This document shows positions 15,629 through 22,735 of a DNA stretch of 25,593 nucleotides, one piece after another. The stretch covers positions 1 to 25,593 of the forward strand of contig CAJKFC010000016.1 in assembly GCA_905199135.1 (NCBI GenBank), read 5' to 3'. Made by a program: the position numbers and the translations under genes. The notes under the pieces were generated by a model. The model ran no database searches. It was not told the DNA's origin and worked only from the letters and a program-made list of their open reading frames with translations. How positions within the stretch are numbered: position 1 is the stretch's first letter; each line of letters starts with the position of its first letter. The DNA is from an uncultured Eubacteriales bacterium. Lineage in GTDB: Bacteria; Bacillota; Clostridia; Oscillospirales; Butyricicoccaceae.

Positions 15629-16496
15629 CTATTTTTACCCCCATAGCTTTTGCAGCTTCCAAAACCTGAACGGCTCTGTTTACGATAGGAGCGTCGATCA
15701 TCTTGCCCCTGAGAGCCACAACGCCGAGACCTTTTTCCTTGGCGTCCTTGATGATGGCCATGACCTCTATTGCGTAGTCGATGTCGGCCTGAGTGGGGCT
15801 GAACACCGTGTTTATATCGGCTACATGGCGGGGAGATATGGAGGATTTGCCGGTAAAGCCGAGGCTTTTTGCAAATTCAGCGTCTTTGATGAGACCTTCG
15901 GCGTCGTTGACATCCGTGAAGGGAGTGTCGTAGCAGTCGATGCCGGCGGCGCGGCAGGCGCATACTATGCGGCTGCGGCTGTAAAAGATTTCGTTGCCCT
16001 CTTTTGTGCGCTTGCATCTGAGGTCGGCGGTGAGGTCTTCGCCGCCCAAGAGCATTGCCTTTACTCTGTCTGTGGCAGAGGCTATCTCATAGGCGTTTTC
16101 CACGCCGAGAGCTGTCTCGACGAGGGGCATGAGGGAAACGGTGTTTTTCTCAAAGCCCAGCTTTTTCTCGAGCTTTGTTATGTAGCTGTCGTACTCCAGA
16201 ATATCCTTGGCGCAGGATACTTTGGGAGTCATGATGAAGGCGGGCTTCATGGGGATTATCTCATCGAGATCCTTTGTCCAGAAATCGGTGTCCAAAGAGT
16301 TTACTCTGACGATGACCTCGCTCTTTGAATAACCGAGATATTTGAGGGCGTTGCGGACGAGGACACGGGCCGAATCCTTTTCAGCAGGGGATACGGCGTC
16401 CTCAAGATCCAAAATTATGCCGTCTGCGCCCAGAAGATCGGCGTTTAAAAGCATACCGGCGTTGTTGCCCGGCATAAAGAGAATACTGCGGCGCAT
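15621..16496 (-). CDS. citE: Citrate (or citramalate) lyase beta subunit
   Basis: CitE cleaves the citryl-ACP thioester into oxaloacetate and acetyl-ACP. The 291-residue protein shows the HpcH/HpaI aldolase fold motifs: RRSILFMPGNNAGML at the N-terminus, ADGIILDLEDAVSP, VIVRVNSLDTDF, MTPKVSCAKDI, SLMPLVETALGV, MLLGGEDLTADL and GFTGKSSISPRHV. The start is set at 16496, two bases after the citD stop, because AAAGGAG at the end of citD sits at the right distance; an in-frame ATG further upstream would begin inside citD and lacks homology. It overlaps citF by eight bases. Confidence 0.93.
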   Translation of the reverse strand: MRRSILFMPGNNAGMLLNADLLGADGIILDLEDAVSPAEKDSARVLVRNALKYLGYSKSEVIVRVNSLDTDFWTKDLDEIIPMKPAFIMTPKVSCAKDILEYDSYITKLEKKLGFEKNTVSLMPLVETALGVENAYEIASATDRVKAMLLGGEDLTADLRCKRTKEGNEIFYSRSRIVCACRAAGIDCYDTPFTDVNDAEGLIKDAEFAKSLGFTGKSSISPRHVADINTVFSPTQADIDYAIEVMAIIKDAKEKGLGVVALRGKMIDAPIVNRAVQVLEAAKAMGVKIDE

Positions 16497-16498
16497 GA

Positions 16499-16762
16499 TT
16501 ACTCCTTTCCGCGCATTACTGCCGTCTCGATTCTGGCTCTGAGAACACACTCCACGGCTCCGCGATCATTGATTGTTATGTTTACATTTTTTACTCCCAG
16601 CTCGTCCAAAACCGTATTTACAAGGTCTTTGATCTGGTCGCCGAACTGGTTTATAACCACCGACTCCAAAGAGAGGTTCACGCCGTTTTCGCCCGGCTCA
16701 ACCGTGACAAAGGCGTCGCTCGACTCCAAAGTGCCGGCGCTTGCCGTTTTTTTGATTTCCAT
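16499..16762 (-). CDS. citD: Citrate lyase acyl carrier protein (gamma subunit)
   Basis: This 87-residue acyl carrier protein bears the phosphoribosyl-dephospho-CoA arm of the lyase. The attachment serine is Ser14 in AGTLESSD, the same position as in enterobacterial CitD. Other family landmarks are INQFGDQIKD (38-47) and AVECVLRARIE near the C-terminus. It is the first gene of the operon, with AAAGGAG before the ATG and a strong promoter about 40 bases upstream. citC, the ligase that acetylates the arm, is not beside it. Confidence 0.95.
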   Translation of the reverse strand: MEIKKTASAGTLESSDAFVTVEPGENGVNLSLESVVINQFGDQIKDLVNTVLDELGVKNVNITINDRGAVECVLRARIETAVMRGKE

Positions 16763-16803
16763 ATCTTTCTCCTTTATATAGAGTAAAATTTGCCTATATG
16801 GCT

Positions 16804-16832
16804 ATTATATCACCGCGGTATATATTTTTCAA
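16804..16832 (-). promoter_or_regulatory. citDEF-citXG promoter
   Basis: On the minus strand TTGAAA (16827-16832) and TATAAT (16804-16809) are 17 bases apart, with a TGA extension of the -10 box. A short dyad GCC-N5-GGC (16793-16803) lies just past the -10, at the predicted start of transcription, and could be an operator. No terminator is visible between the LURP-one gene and this promoter, so read-through from the sirtuin operon is possible. Confidence 0.75.
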
Positions 16833-16860
16833 GTGAACAAAGGGCAAACAAAGTGCAAAA

Positions 16861-17328
16861 TCAGTCCCTGCACATGGCGGCGTCTATAGCCGTCATGACG
16901 AGGACGGCGTAAAGGGCGTTTTTTTCGTCGGGAATGTCGAGGACATATTTGTCGGTAAACTCGAAAAACTGCTTTGAGGCGGTGAAAACAGTTTCTCCGT
17001 CACCGTCTTTTGCGGTAAAATCCCAGGCGAATACATCGCCGTCGATGCTCCAGTCTTTGAAGTCCACCGAGAAGGAGTGGGAAAACAGGGTGAAGTTTTT
17101 GCTTACGCAGCCTATGTATCCTCCATCTTTGTATATGGCAAAGCGGGGCATAAGAGTGAGTATTTCCTGCACTATCTCGGCAACGGAGTTTTCGTTGCGG
17201 TCGAATATTTCAAATTTGTGTCCCCAGTGTAGACGGCCCTTTATCGTATATACGGTGTTTCCGTTTTCGTCGTATATGTCCGAGCTGTCAAACCACGAAA
17301 GTATTCTCTCTCTGTATATGAGTTTCAT
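16861..17328 (-). CDS. LURP-one-related (YxjI-like, DUF567) family protein
   Basis: The 155-residue protein matches the LURP-one-related fold, a tubby-like beta barrel around a central helix. Landmarks: MKLIYRERILSWFDSSDIYDENG with the repeated GN-VY-IKG strand pattern, GHKFEIFD, VAEI..E.LTLMPRFAIYKDG, W.IDGDVFAWDF, and the closing hydrophobic helix (LYAVLVMTAIDAAMC). Bacterial members such as B. subtilis YxjI have no firm function; membrane or phospholipid association has been proposed for the fold. It overlaps the DNA glycosylase gene by four bases (ATGA) and is the last gene of the sirtuin operon. Confidence 0.8.
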   Translation of the reverse strand: MKLIYRERILSWFDSSDIYDENGNTVYTIKGRLHWGHKFEIFDRNENSVAEIVQEILTLMPRFAIYKDGGYIGCVSKNFTLFSHSFSVDFKDWSIDGDVFAWDFTAKDGDGETVFTASKQFFEFTDKYVLDIPDEKNALYAVLVMTAIDAAMCRD

Positions 17329-17825
17329 TTTTTATCTCCGATAAAATCCAAAATTATCTTCCAGTTTTCATAAAGTCTGTCCATGGAATAGGCGGCGTTG
17401 GCAGGGCTTGTGGAGGGCAGAGCTATTGCAGTAAGGGGGCTGTCCTTTGAGATGTATCTGTCGAAAAGCTCCTTCGCCTTGCCGCCGTTGCAGAAAACAG
17501 CCTCTATTTTGGTTTTACGCAAGAGAGAGGCTATGCCGTTGGGGGTTACAGAGCGTATGCTGGCGTCGCTGGAGCCGTCTATTTCACAGCTTGATATGAC
17601 ATCCCAAATGGCGATGCCGCTCATGAGAAGCATTTGCTTTTTGTCCTCTATGGTTTCTGGCAGGGAATGGCCCGTAAGCCTTGCCATGAGGGGCCAAAAA
17701 CGGTTTTGAGGGTGGTGGTAGTAGAAATGTCCTCTCGATTTGACCGACGGAAAGGTGCCCAAAATGAGTACTTTTGAGTTTTCGTCCCAGACAGGCTCAA
17801 AATTGTGGTGTAAAAGCTGACCCAT
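17325..17825 (-). CDS. DNA-deoxyinosine (hypoxanthine) glycosylase, uracil-DNA glycosylase family 6-like
   Basis: The 166-residue protein belongs to the uracil-DNA glycosylase superfamily, in the branch that removes hypoxanthine (deaminated adenine) from DNA. It shows VLILGTFPSVKSRGHFYYHHP (19-39), QNRFWPLMARLTG (40-52), GIAIWDVISSC (70-80) and the late LPSTSPANA (137-145) that closes the active site. The start is placed at 17825, one base after the sirtuin stop, because GGAGG lies seven bases upstream; an upstream in-frame ATG at 17861 would lie inside the sirtuin gene. It is the middle gene of a three-gene operon. Substrate preference within the superfamily is inferred from motif similarity. 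Confidence 0.83.
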   Translation of the reverse strand: MGQLLHHNFEPVWDENSKVLILGTFPSVKSRGHFYYHHPQNRFWPLMARLTGHSLPETIEDKKQMLLMSGIAIWDVISSCEIDGSSDASIRSVTPNGIASLLRKTKIEAVFCNGGKAKELFDRYISKDSPLTAIALPSTSPANAAYSMDRLYENWKIILDFIGDKK

Positions 17826-17826
17826 A

Positions 17827-18540
17827 TCAGACCTCCAGAGCGGCGAAAACTTCGCCGACATTTTTGTTTATCACAAGGTCGGCGTCATCGTCGTAGGAGG
17901 TGGCTGAGCGGTTTATGAGCACAAGACTGCCCCGTCTGAGATATCTCAAAAGGGCGGCGGCGGGATAGACGGTAAGACTGGTGCCCGCCACGATGACGAG
18001 GTCGGCCTTTTCTATGGCGTCTACCGATTTGATGAGGGTGTGCTCGTTGAGGCTCTCCTCATAGAGCACCACATCGGGCTTTATCACTCCTCCGCACTTC
18101 TCGCATCTCGGTATGCCCGTGCTGTTTTTTATATATTCGGCGCTGTAAAAGGCGTGGCATTTCGTGCAGTAGTTGCGGTGCGCGGAGCCGTGGAGCTCCA
18201 AAACATTTTTACTGCCCGCCTTTTGATGAAGTCCGTCTATATTTTGAGTTATAAGGGCGGAAAGGCGGCCTTTAGCCTCCATTTCGGCCAGTTTTATGTG
18301 GGCGGGGTTGGGCTTTGCATAGAGGGGGAGCATTTTGTCTCTGTAAAAGTCAAAAAATTCTTCGGTATGGCGCAGGAAAAACGAGTGGCTCAGTATGGTC
18401 TCGGGAGGATACTTATATTTCTGATTGTAAAGACCGTCTACGCTTCGAAAGTCAGGTATTCCACTTTCGGTTGAAACTCCTGCTCCTCCGAAAAAGACGA
18501 TGTTTTTTGAATTATCTATGAATTTTTGAAGTTCTTTCAT
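17827..18540 (-). CDS. Sir2-family NAD-dependent protein deacylase (sirtuin)
   Basis: This 237-residue sirtuin removes acyl groups from lysines using NAD. NAD-binding motifs are GAGVSTESGIPDFRS (19-33) and TQNIDGLH (98-105); the catalytic base is His117 in LELHGS. A zinc ribbon is formed by Cys125, Cys128, Cys146 and Cys149. GTSLTVYPAA follows later. The length is normal for a bacterial cytosolic sirtuin. AAGGAGG precedes the ATG. It leads an operon with a DNA glycosylase and a LURP-one protein. Deacetylation of acetyl-CoA synthetase is the classical role, but no such target is nearby. The symbol cobB is not used because the substrate class is unclear. Confidence 0.93.
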   Translation of the reverse strand: MKELQKFIDNSKNIVFFGGAGVSTESGIPDFRSVDGLYNQKYKYPPETILSHSFFLRHTEEFFDFYRDKMLPLYAKPNPAHIKLAEMEAKGRLSALITQNIDGLHQKAGSKNVLELHGSAHRNYCTKCHAFYSAEYIKNSTGIPRCEKCGGVIKPDVVLYEESLNEHTLIKSVDAIEKADLVIVAGTSLTVYPAAALLRYLRRGSLVLINRSATSYDDDADLVINKNVGEVFAALEV

Positions 18541-18574
18541 TTTATCCTCCTTAAAACTTATTTCAATATAGATA

Positions 18575-18583
18575 ATTATACCA
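18575..18583 (-). promoter_or_regulatory. Extended -10 promoter of sirtuin operon
   Basis: The minus strand carries TGG-TATAAT (18575-18583), an extended -10 box, without a clear -35. It is divergent from the alr promoter, about 50 bp away. Confidence 0.5.
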
Positions 18584-18628
18584 TATTTTTATGAAAATAC
18601 ATAGATTGTTCGTTAATTTACTTTATAA

Positions 18629-18657
18629 TTGCTTTTGAAAAAACGCTATGATATAAT
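18629..18657 (+). promoter_or_regulatory. alr promoter
   Basis: TTGCTT (18629-18634) and TATAAT (18652-18657) are 17 bases apart, and TGA precedes the -10, giving an extended box. The leader to the alanine racemase ATG (18691) is about 27 bases. Confidence 0.7.
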
Positions 18658-18690
18658 ATACCCAAAGACAGGAGTGAAAGGAGAAAAGCT

Positions 18691-19821
18691 ATGGAGTATA
18701 AGAAGGACAGGACATGGCTCGAAATAGACCTTTCGGCCATAGAGGAAAATTACAGGAGAATAAAGGAATTTGTAGGGGAGAAGACAGAGATAATGGCGGT
18801 GGTAAAGGCCGACGCCTACGGTCTCGGAGCTGTGGAGATATCCAAAGTGCTGGAAAAGCAGGGTTGTCCCATATTTGCGGTGGCGTGCATCGAGGAAGCC
18901 ATGGAGCTGAGGGAAAACGGCATAAAGGCCCCGATACTGACCCTCGGCCCTGTTATGCCCTATAACGCGGCGGCAGCGGCGGAAAACGGAATAGAAGTAC
19001 CTCTAATGAGCCTTGAGCAAGCAGAGGAAATGTCAAAGGCCGCTCAAAAGGCAGGGGTCACCGTAAAGGCCCATATAAAGGCCGACGCAGGCCTTTCGAG
19101 ATTCGGAATAGTGCTGGAAAACAGGATAAAAGAGGCGGCCGACGAGGCGGAAGCCATGACAAAGCTGCCCGGTATAGAGTGTGTCGGGCTTTTCACCCAT
19201 TACACAGGGGCCGATATACCCCTCGGTGAAGAGTTCAATCTCCATCAGATAGAGCTGTTCAAAGGCTTTACAGCCGAGCTGGAAAAGAGGGGAGTAAAGC
19301 CCAAGGTACACAGCGCCAGCAGTCTTTTCACCGCGGTATACCCCCAGTGTCACGACGACTATGTGAGGGTGGCCGCCCTTGTGCTGGGTCTCGAGGCTCC
19401 TGCCGAGAGAGGCGTGGTGTGCAGGCAGTCGGCCGAGATGAAAACAGTGATATATCAGATAAAAGATGTGGAAATGGGCAGGAGCATAGGCTACGGCCCC
19501 ACATATTACACACAGCGAAAGACGAGAATAGCTGTATTGCCCGTGGGTTATGCCGACGGCATAAACCGCTCGGTACAGAACAAGGCGTCCTTTATGCTCC
19601 ACGGCAAGAGGGCGAAAATCATCGGAAAAATGTGCATGGACTACACCATGATCGATGTGACCGATATACCCGAGGCCAAAGAGGGCGATGTGGTGACGGT
19701 TTTCGGCCGTGACGGCGGCAACCACACCGAAGCCTATGAGCTGGCAGGTTTGTGGGGCGGCACTGTGGGAGAGCTGACTTCGCTTATAACCGACCGAGTG
19801 CCGAGGTTTTACAAGAGATAG
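18691..19821 (+). CDS. alr: Alanine racemase
   Basis: This cytoplasmic pyridoxal-phosphate enzyme converts L- to D-alanine for peptidoglycan. It has 376 residues, the family's normal size. The cofactor lysine is Lys39 in AVVKADAYGLGA; the second catalytic base is Tyr268 in SIGYGPTY; Arg137 (GLSRFG) steers the cofactor. The C-terminal beta domain has KMCMDYTMID and the closing LITDRVPRFY. The upstream AAAGGAG lies seven bases from the ATG. It is a single-gene unit ending in a strong terminator. A broad-specificity amino-acid racemase is possible but less likely. Confidence 0.95.
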   Translation: MEYKKDRTWLEIDLSAIEENYRRIKEFVGEKTEIMAVVKADAYGLGAVEISKVLEKQGCPIFAVACIEEAMELRENGIKAPILTLGPVMPYNAAAAAENGIEVPLMSLEQAEEMSKAAQKAGVTVKAHIKADAGLSRFGIVLENRIKEAADEAEAMTKLPGIECVGLFTHYTGADIPLGEEFNLHQIELFKGFTAELEKRGVKPKVHSASSLFTAVYPQCHDDYVRVAALVLGLEAPAERGVVCRQSAEMKTVIYQIKDVEMGRSIGYGPTYYTQRKTRIAVLPVGYADGINRSVQNKASFMLHGKRAKIIGKMCMDYTMIDVTDIPEAKEGDVVTVFGRDGGNHTEAYELAGLWGGTVGELTSLITDRVPRFYKR

Positions 19822-19822
19822 A

Positions 19823-19849
19823 AAAAAGACCTGCAAAGCAGGTCTTTTT
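19823..19849. terminator. Bidirectional intrinsic terminator
   Basis: A perfect 12-bp inverted repeat (AAAAAGACCTGC, loop AAA, complement) with A- and T-runs lies directly after alr and directly before the convergent peroxiredoxin stop (19852). It serves both strands. Confidence 0.9.
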
Positions 19850-19851
19850 AT

Positions 19852-20319
19852 CTATTTTGCGGCATTTTCCAGATATTCCAAAATCTCGGCGGCGTTGGTG
19901 TCGGGTTTGACCTTGGGCATTACCTTTTCGATAAAGCCGTTTTCATCTATCACATAGGTAGTTCTGACCACTCCCATGGAAACCTTGCCGTAGAGCTTCT
20001 TCTCCTGCCATACATCATAGGCCTTTATGGCCACAAGGTCGGGGTCGGAGAGGAGGATAAAGGGCAGACCGTGTTTCTGGGCGAATTTCGCGTGGGATGC
20101 GGCGCTGTCCTTGCTGACGCCTATTACCACGGCGTCGATCTTTTTGAAATCCTCATATACCGAGGCAAAGGCGCAGGCCTGCCTTGTGCAGCCGGGGGTG
20201 TTGTCCTTGGGATAGAAATAGAGCACCACCTTTTTGCCCAAAAAGGACGAGAGGGACACCGCGTTGCCGTTCTGGTCGGAAAGTGTAAAATCAGGGGCTT
20301 TTGCAGATACTTCCAGCAT
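19852..20319 (-). CDS. bcp: Peroxiredoxin, Bcp/PrxQ type (thiol peroxidase)
   Basis: The 155-residue cytoplasmic peroxiredoxin reduces hydrogen peroxide and organic hydroperoxides with thiols. It shows APDFTLSDQNGN, then VVLYFYPKDNTPGCTRQAC with the peroxidatic Cys44 and resolving Cys49 five residues apart, as in PrxQ-type enzymes, and VRTTYVIDENG in the C-terminal half. The gene follows yaaA by two bases and is co-transcribed with it. AAAGGA lies about ten bases before the ATG. Confidence 0.93.
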   Translation of the reverse strand: MLEVSAKAPDFTLSDQNGNAVSLSSFLGKKVVLYFYPKDNTPGCTRQACAFASVYEDFKKIDAVVIGVSKDSAASHAKFAQKHGLPFILLSDPDLVAIKAYDVWQEKKLYGKVSMGVVRTTYVIDENGFIEKVMPKVKPDTNAAEILEYLENAAK

Positions 20320-20321
20320 TT

Positions 20322-21071
20322 TTATTTTTCCTTTCTCATAAATATATAGTTGTTTTCATCGGACAGCTCCTCTGAATATTCAAAGGAAAGGCCGTCAAAG
20401 TTTTTAAGATCTTCGGGATTTTTGACGGAATTGACGGCGGCAAACCGCACCATCTCTCCTCTCGCCATTTTGACAAGGGGAGCCTGTTCTGTTATTTTGC
20501 CCTTTTTCATCTGACCGAAAACACAGGTTATCACCTTTGTGTTCTTTGCAAGATGGGGCAGAACAGCCTTGCTGTATTCCTTCGAGGCGAGATTTATGAC
20601 GGTGTCGTCGGTTTGAGATATGTAGTCTCCTATGTCGCCGCCCCAAAAGGAGTAGAGGTCTTTAAAAGAGAGAAAATCCCCCTTGGACTGCATTTCCAGC
20701 CTGTAAGGCACAACACCGTCAAAGGGTTTCAAAGCGCCGTAAAGCCCCGATATTATAAAGAGATGATCTTTTACATATTCCAGAGCCGAAAAGTCCATGA
20801 CCGAAGGCGCCATATATTTATATTGTATTCCGTCGTAGGCAAAGAGGGCAGGGGTGATGTTTTTTGAAAAGTCGGTCAGGCTGAGTCTTTCAAAGCTTTC
20901 ACCTGCCAGCTTGTCGCTGCACTGCCACACCTTTTTGAGCTGTTCGTATGACATGTTTTTGAGACAGTCAAAAAGCTCGCGGCTTTTTTCAAAGAAATAC
21001 GGACAGGTCTCGGGAGAAAAACTGTCGCTGTCGGTTTTCATCTGTTTTGCGGGAGAAATTATCATTTTCAT
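20322..21071 (-). CDS. yaaA: Peroxide stress protein YaaA (UPF0246)
   Basis: The 249-residue protein matches YaaA, which limits free iron and DNA/protein damage under peroxide stress. Its landmarks are MIISPAKQMK at the N-terminus, APALFAYDGIQYKYM-like PALFAYDGIQY, HLFIISGLYGALKPFDGVVPYRLEM, TVINLASKEYSKAV and VKMARGEMVRF. The start at 21071 is set by AGGAGGTGA five bases upstream; in-frame ATG codons further up precede the ribosome binding site. It is the first gene of a peroxide-defence pair with the downstream peroxiredoxin. Confidence 0.93.
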   Translation of the reverse strand: MKMIISPAKQMKTDSDSFSPETCPYFFEKSRELFDCLKNMSYEQLKKVWQCSDKLAGESFERLSLTDFSKNITPALFAYDGIQYKYMAPSVMDFSALEYVKDHLFIISGLYGALKPFDGVVPYRLEMQSKGDFLSFKDLYSFWGGDIGDYISQTDDTVINLASKEYSKAVLPHLAKNTKVITCVFGQMKKGKITEQAPLVKMARGEMVRFAAVNSVKNPEDLKNFDGLSFEYSEELSDENNYIFMRKEK

Positions 21072-21096
21072 GCTGTCACCTCCTGTCGATGACAAT

Positions 21097-21125
21097 ATTA
21101 TATACTATTTATCTCCACAATGCAA
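21097..21125 (-). promoter_or_regulatory. yaaA-bcp promoter
   Basis: On the minus strand TTGCAT (21120-21125) and TATAAT (21097-21102) are 17 bases apart. An inverted repeat overlaps the upstream edge of the -35 box. Confidence 0.65.
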
Positions 21126-21140
21126 CACAAAATTAGTGTT
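21124..21140. promoter_or_regulatory. Inverted repeat AACAC-N7-GTGTT at yaaA -35
   Basis: A 17-base dyad AACAC-N7-GTGTT overlaps the yaaA -35 box by two bases. It is not a clear PerR box. It could be a binding site for a MarR-type or other redox regulator, or chance in AT-rich DNA. Confidence 0.3.
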
Positions 21141-21195
21141 ATAACTTTAACATAGTTCGTTATGATTTATTTACAAAAACAGAGGGCGAAATTTA

Positions 21196-21224
21196 TAGAC
21201 AAACGACAAATGTTGTGATATATT
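21196..21224 (+). promoter_or_regulatory. MATE exporter promoter
   Basis: TAGACA (21196-21201) and TATATT (21219-21224) are 17 bases apart; TGA extends the -10. Most of the spacer is occupied by a BlaI-operator-like dyad. It is divergent from the yaaA promoter. Confidence 0.6.
21203..21216. promoter_or_regulatory. BlaI-like operator in MATE promoter spacer
   Basis: ACGAC-N4-GTTGT differs from the perfect blaI dyad ACGAC-N4-GTCGT by one half-site base. It lies two bases upstream of the -10; operator O2 of blaI lies one base upstream of its -10. The match in sequence and in placement suggests the same repressor acts here. Confidence 0.45.
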
Positions 21225-21257
21225 AAGCTTATATAAAATAAAGAAGGGGGATTTTAG

Positions 21258-22637
21258 ATGCGAAAACTTTCACTTGACAACAGCAGTATCACGGAGGGCG
21301 TCATATGGAAGGGTATGATAGCGTTCTTTCTGCCGATACTGATGGGAACCTTTTTTCAGCAGCTTTATAACACTGTAGACGCGATAGTCGTAGGCAACTT
21401 TGTCGGCAAGGAAGCTCTTGCCGCCGTGGGCGGAAGTACCAGTACGCTGATAAATCTCCTTTTGGGATTTTTCATCGGTCTTTCCTCCGGCGCCACCGTC
21501 ATCATTTCTCAGCTCTACGGAGCGAGAAGCATGGACGGCACGAGAAAAGCTGTGCATACGGCTGTGGCTCTGGCTCTCACCAGCGGCGCGTTTCTGACGG
21601 TGGTGGGACTTATAGTGGCTCCTTTTGCTCTCAGGGCAATAAACACACCCGAGGAGATTATGGAGCACTCTTTGGCGTATCTCAGAATATACTTTCTCGG
21701 CGTGGTGCCCAATCTTTTCTACAATGTGGGTACAGGTATTCTGAGGGCCATAGGTGACTCTAAAAGACCTCTCATATTCCTCATAATCAGTACCATGGTA
21801 AACCTTGTTCTCGACCTTTTGTTTGTCCTCGGATTTAAATGGGGAGTACAGGGCGTGGCCATAGCTACGATAATGGCTCAGACGGTCAGCGCCGTACTGG
21901 TGTTTATCACCCTTATAAACGGAGCCGATTCATACAGGCTGTGCGTGAGAGAGATAGGCTTTACCAAGTCGATGTTTTTTGACATAATAAGAATAGGCAT
22001 ACCGGCCGGCCTTCAGTCGGTCATGTACGGCCTTTCAAATATAATCATACAGGCCAGCGTCAACTCCTTCGGCACAGACACCATCGCGGCATGGACTGCT
22101 TACGGCAAGATAGACGGCATGTTCTGGATGACGATGGACGCCTTCAGCGTCACCGTTTCCACCTTTGTGGGACAGAATTTCGGTGCGCAGAAGTATAAAA
22201 GAATGCGCCAGAGCATAAAGACCTGCGCCGTTATGGCTCTTACGGCCTCGATAGGCATAAGCGGTCTGATACTCATATTCGGCAGAAATATCTACTCTCT
22301 GTTTACACAGGATCAGGCCGTAATAGAGATAGGCATGAAAATGCTGTGGCTCATGGTGCCTTTCTATTTTACATATCTCGGAGTTACCGTGCTGAGCGGA
22401 TCGATAAGAGGTACGGGCGACGCTTTGGTTCCCATGCTGATAACCTGCGTGGGTATATGCGTTCTCCGTGTGGTATGGGTATTTGTCATGAAGCCCCTTT
22501 ATCCCCATGTGGAGACCGTGCTCTTGAGTTATCCCATCACATGGTCGGTGACATCGATCCTGTTCATAATCTACTACTACAAGGGCGGATGGCTTAAAAA
22601 GCAGATTGAAAGAAGAGGCTTTGCCACCGAAAAATAA
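21258..22637 (+). CDS. MATE-family multidrug exporter
   Basis: This 459-residue integral membrane protein has about twelve hydrophobic segments in two similar halves, the MATE (MatE/NorM) arrangement. Landmarks are MIAFFLPILMGTFFQQLYNTVDAIVVGNFVGKEALAAVG in the first half and RIGIPAGLQSVMYGLSNIIIQASVNSFGTDTIAAWTAYGKID at the start of the second. MATE proteins export drugs or metabolites in exchange for sodium or protons. AAGGGGG lies before the ATG. Its promoter contains a BlaI-like dyad, hinting at antibiotic-responsive control. A terminator (22645-22672) separates it from the ABC genes. The substrate is not predictable. Confidence 0.92.
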   Translation: MRKLSLDNSSITEGVIWKGMIAFFLPILMGTFFQQLYNTVDAIVVGNFVGKEALAAVGGSTSTLINLLLGFFIGLSSGATVIISQLYGARSMDGTRKAVHTAVALALTSGAFLTVVGLIVAPFALRAINTPEEIMEHSLAYLRIYFLGVVPNLFYNVGTGILRAIGDSKRPLIFLIISTMVNLVLDLLFVLGFKWGVQGVAIATIMAQTVSAVLVFITLINGADSYRLCVREIGFTKSMFFDIIRIGIPAGLQSVMYGLSNIIIQASVNSFGTDTIAAWTAYGKIDGMFWMTMDAFSVTVSTFVGQNFGAQKYKRMRQSIKTCAVMALTASIGISGLILIFGRNIYSLFTQDQAVIEIGMKMLWLMVPFYFTYLGVTVLSGSIRGTGDALVPMLITCVGICVLRVVWVFVMKPLYPHVETVLLSYPITWSVTSILFIIYYYKGGWLKKQIERRGFATEK

Positions 22638-22644
22638 GTGCTTT

Positions 22645-22672
22645 AAAGGCGTACCTAAAAGGTGCGCCTTTT
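22645..22672 (+). terminator. Intrinsic terminator after MATE gene
   Basis: An 11-bp stem (AAAGGCGTACC with GGTGCGCCTTT, one T-G pair), loop TAAAA, then T-run. It lies eight bases after the MATE stop and just before the next promoter. Confidence 0.85.
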
Positions 22673-22675
22673 CTG

Positions 22676-22704
22676 TTGACCGAAAAGATGATAAGTGATA
22701 TAAT
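22676..22704 (+). promoter_or_regulatory. ABC ATPase-permease promoter
   Basis: TTGACC (22676-22681) and TATAAT (22699-22704) are 17 bases apart, with a TGA extension. A TTG that is in frame with the ATPase gene coincides with this -35, so it cannot be the translation start. Confidence 0.8.
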
Positions 22705-22735
22705 CTATGGCAAACAACACAGAGGAGGAATGTCT

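Noticed and set aside
14726..15646. A 306-codon open frame on the + strand opposite citF
   Set aside because: It lies entirely antisense to clear citF homology, has a low-complexity Cys/Gly/Val/Ala-rich translation and no ribosome binding site.
15567..16328. A 253-codon open frame on the + strand opposite citE
   Set aside because: It is the antisense shadow of citE; no start signals and no family resemblance.
19033..19836. A 267-codon open frame on the minus strand opposite alr
   Set aside because: alr is unmistakable on the + strand, and the antisense frame crosses the alr terminator.
22676..22735. An upstream in-frame start for the ABC ATPase gene
   Set aside because: The TTG at 22676 is part of the -35 box, and the ATG at 22730 is too close to the GGAGG; the GTG at 22736 fits.
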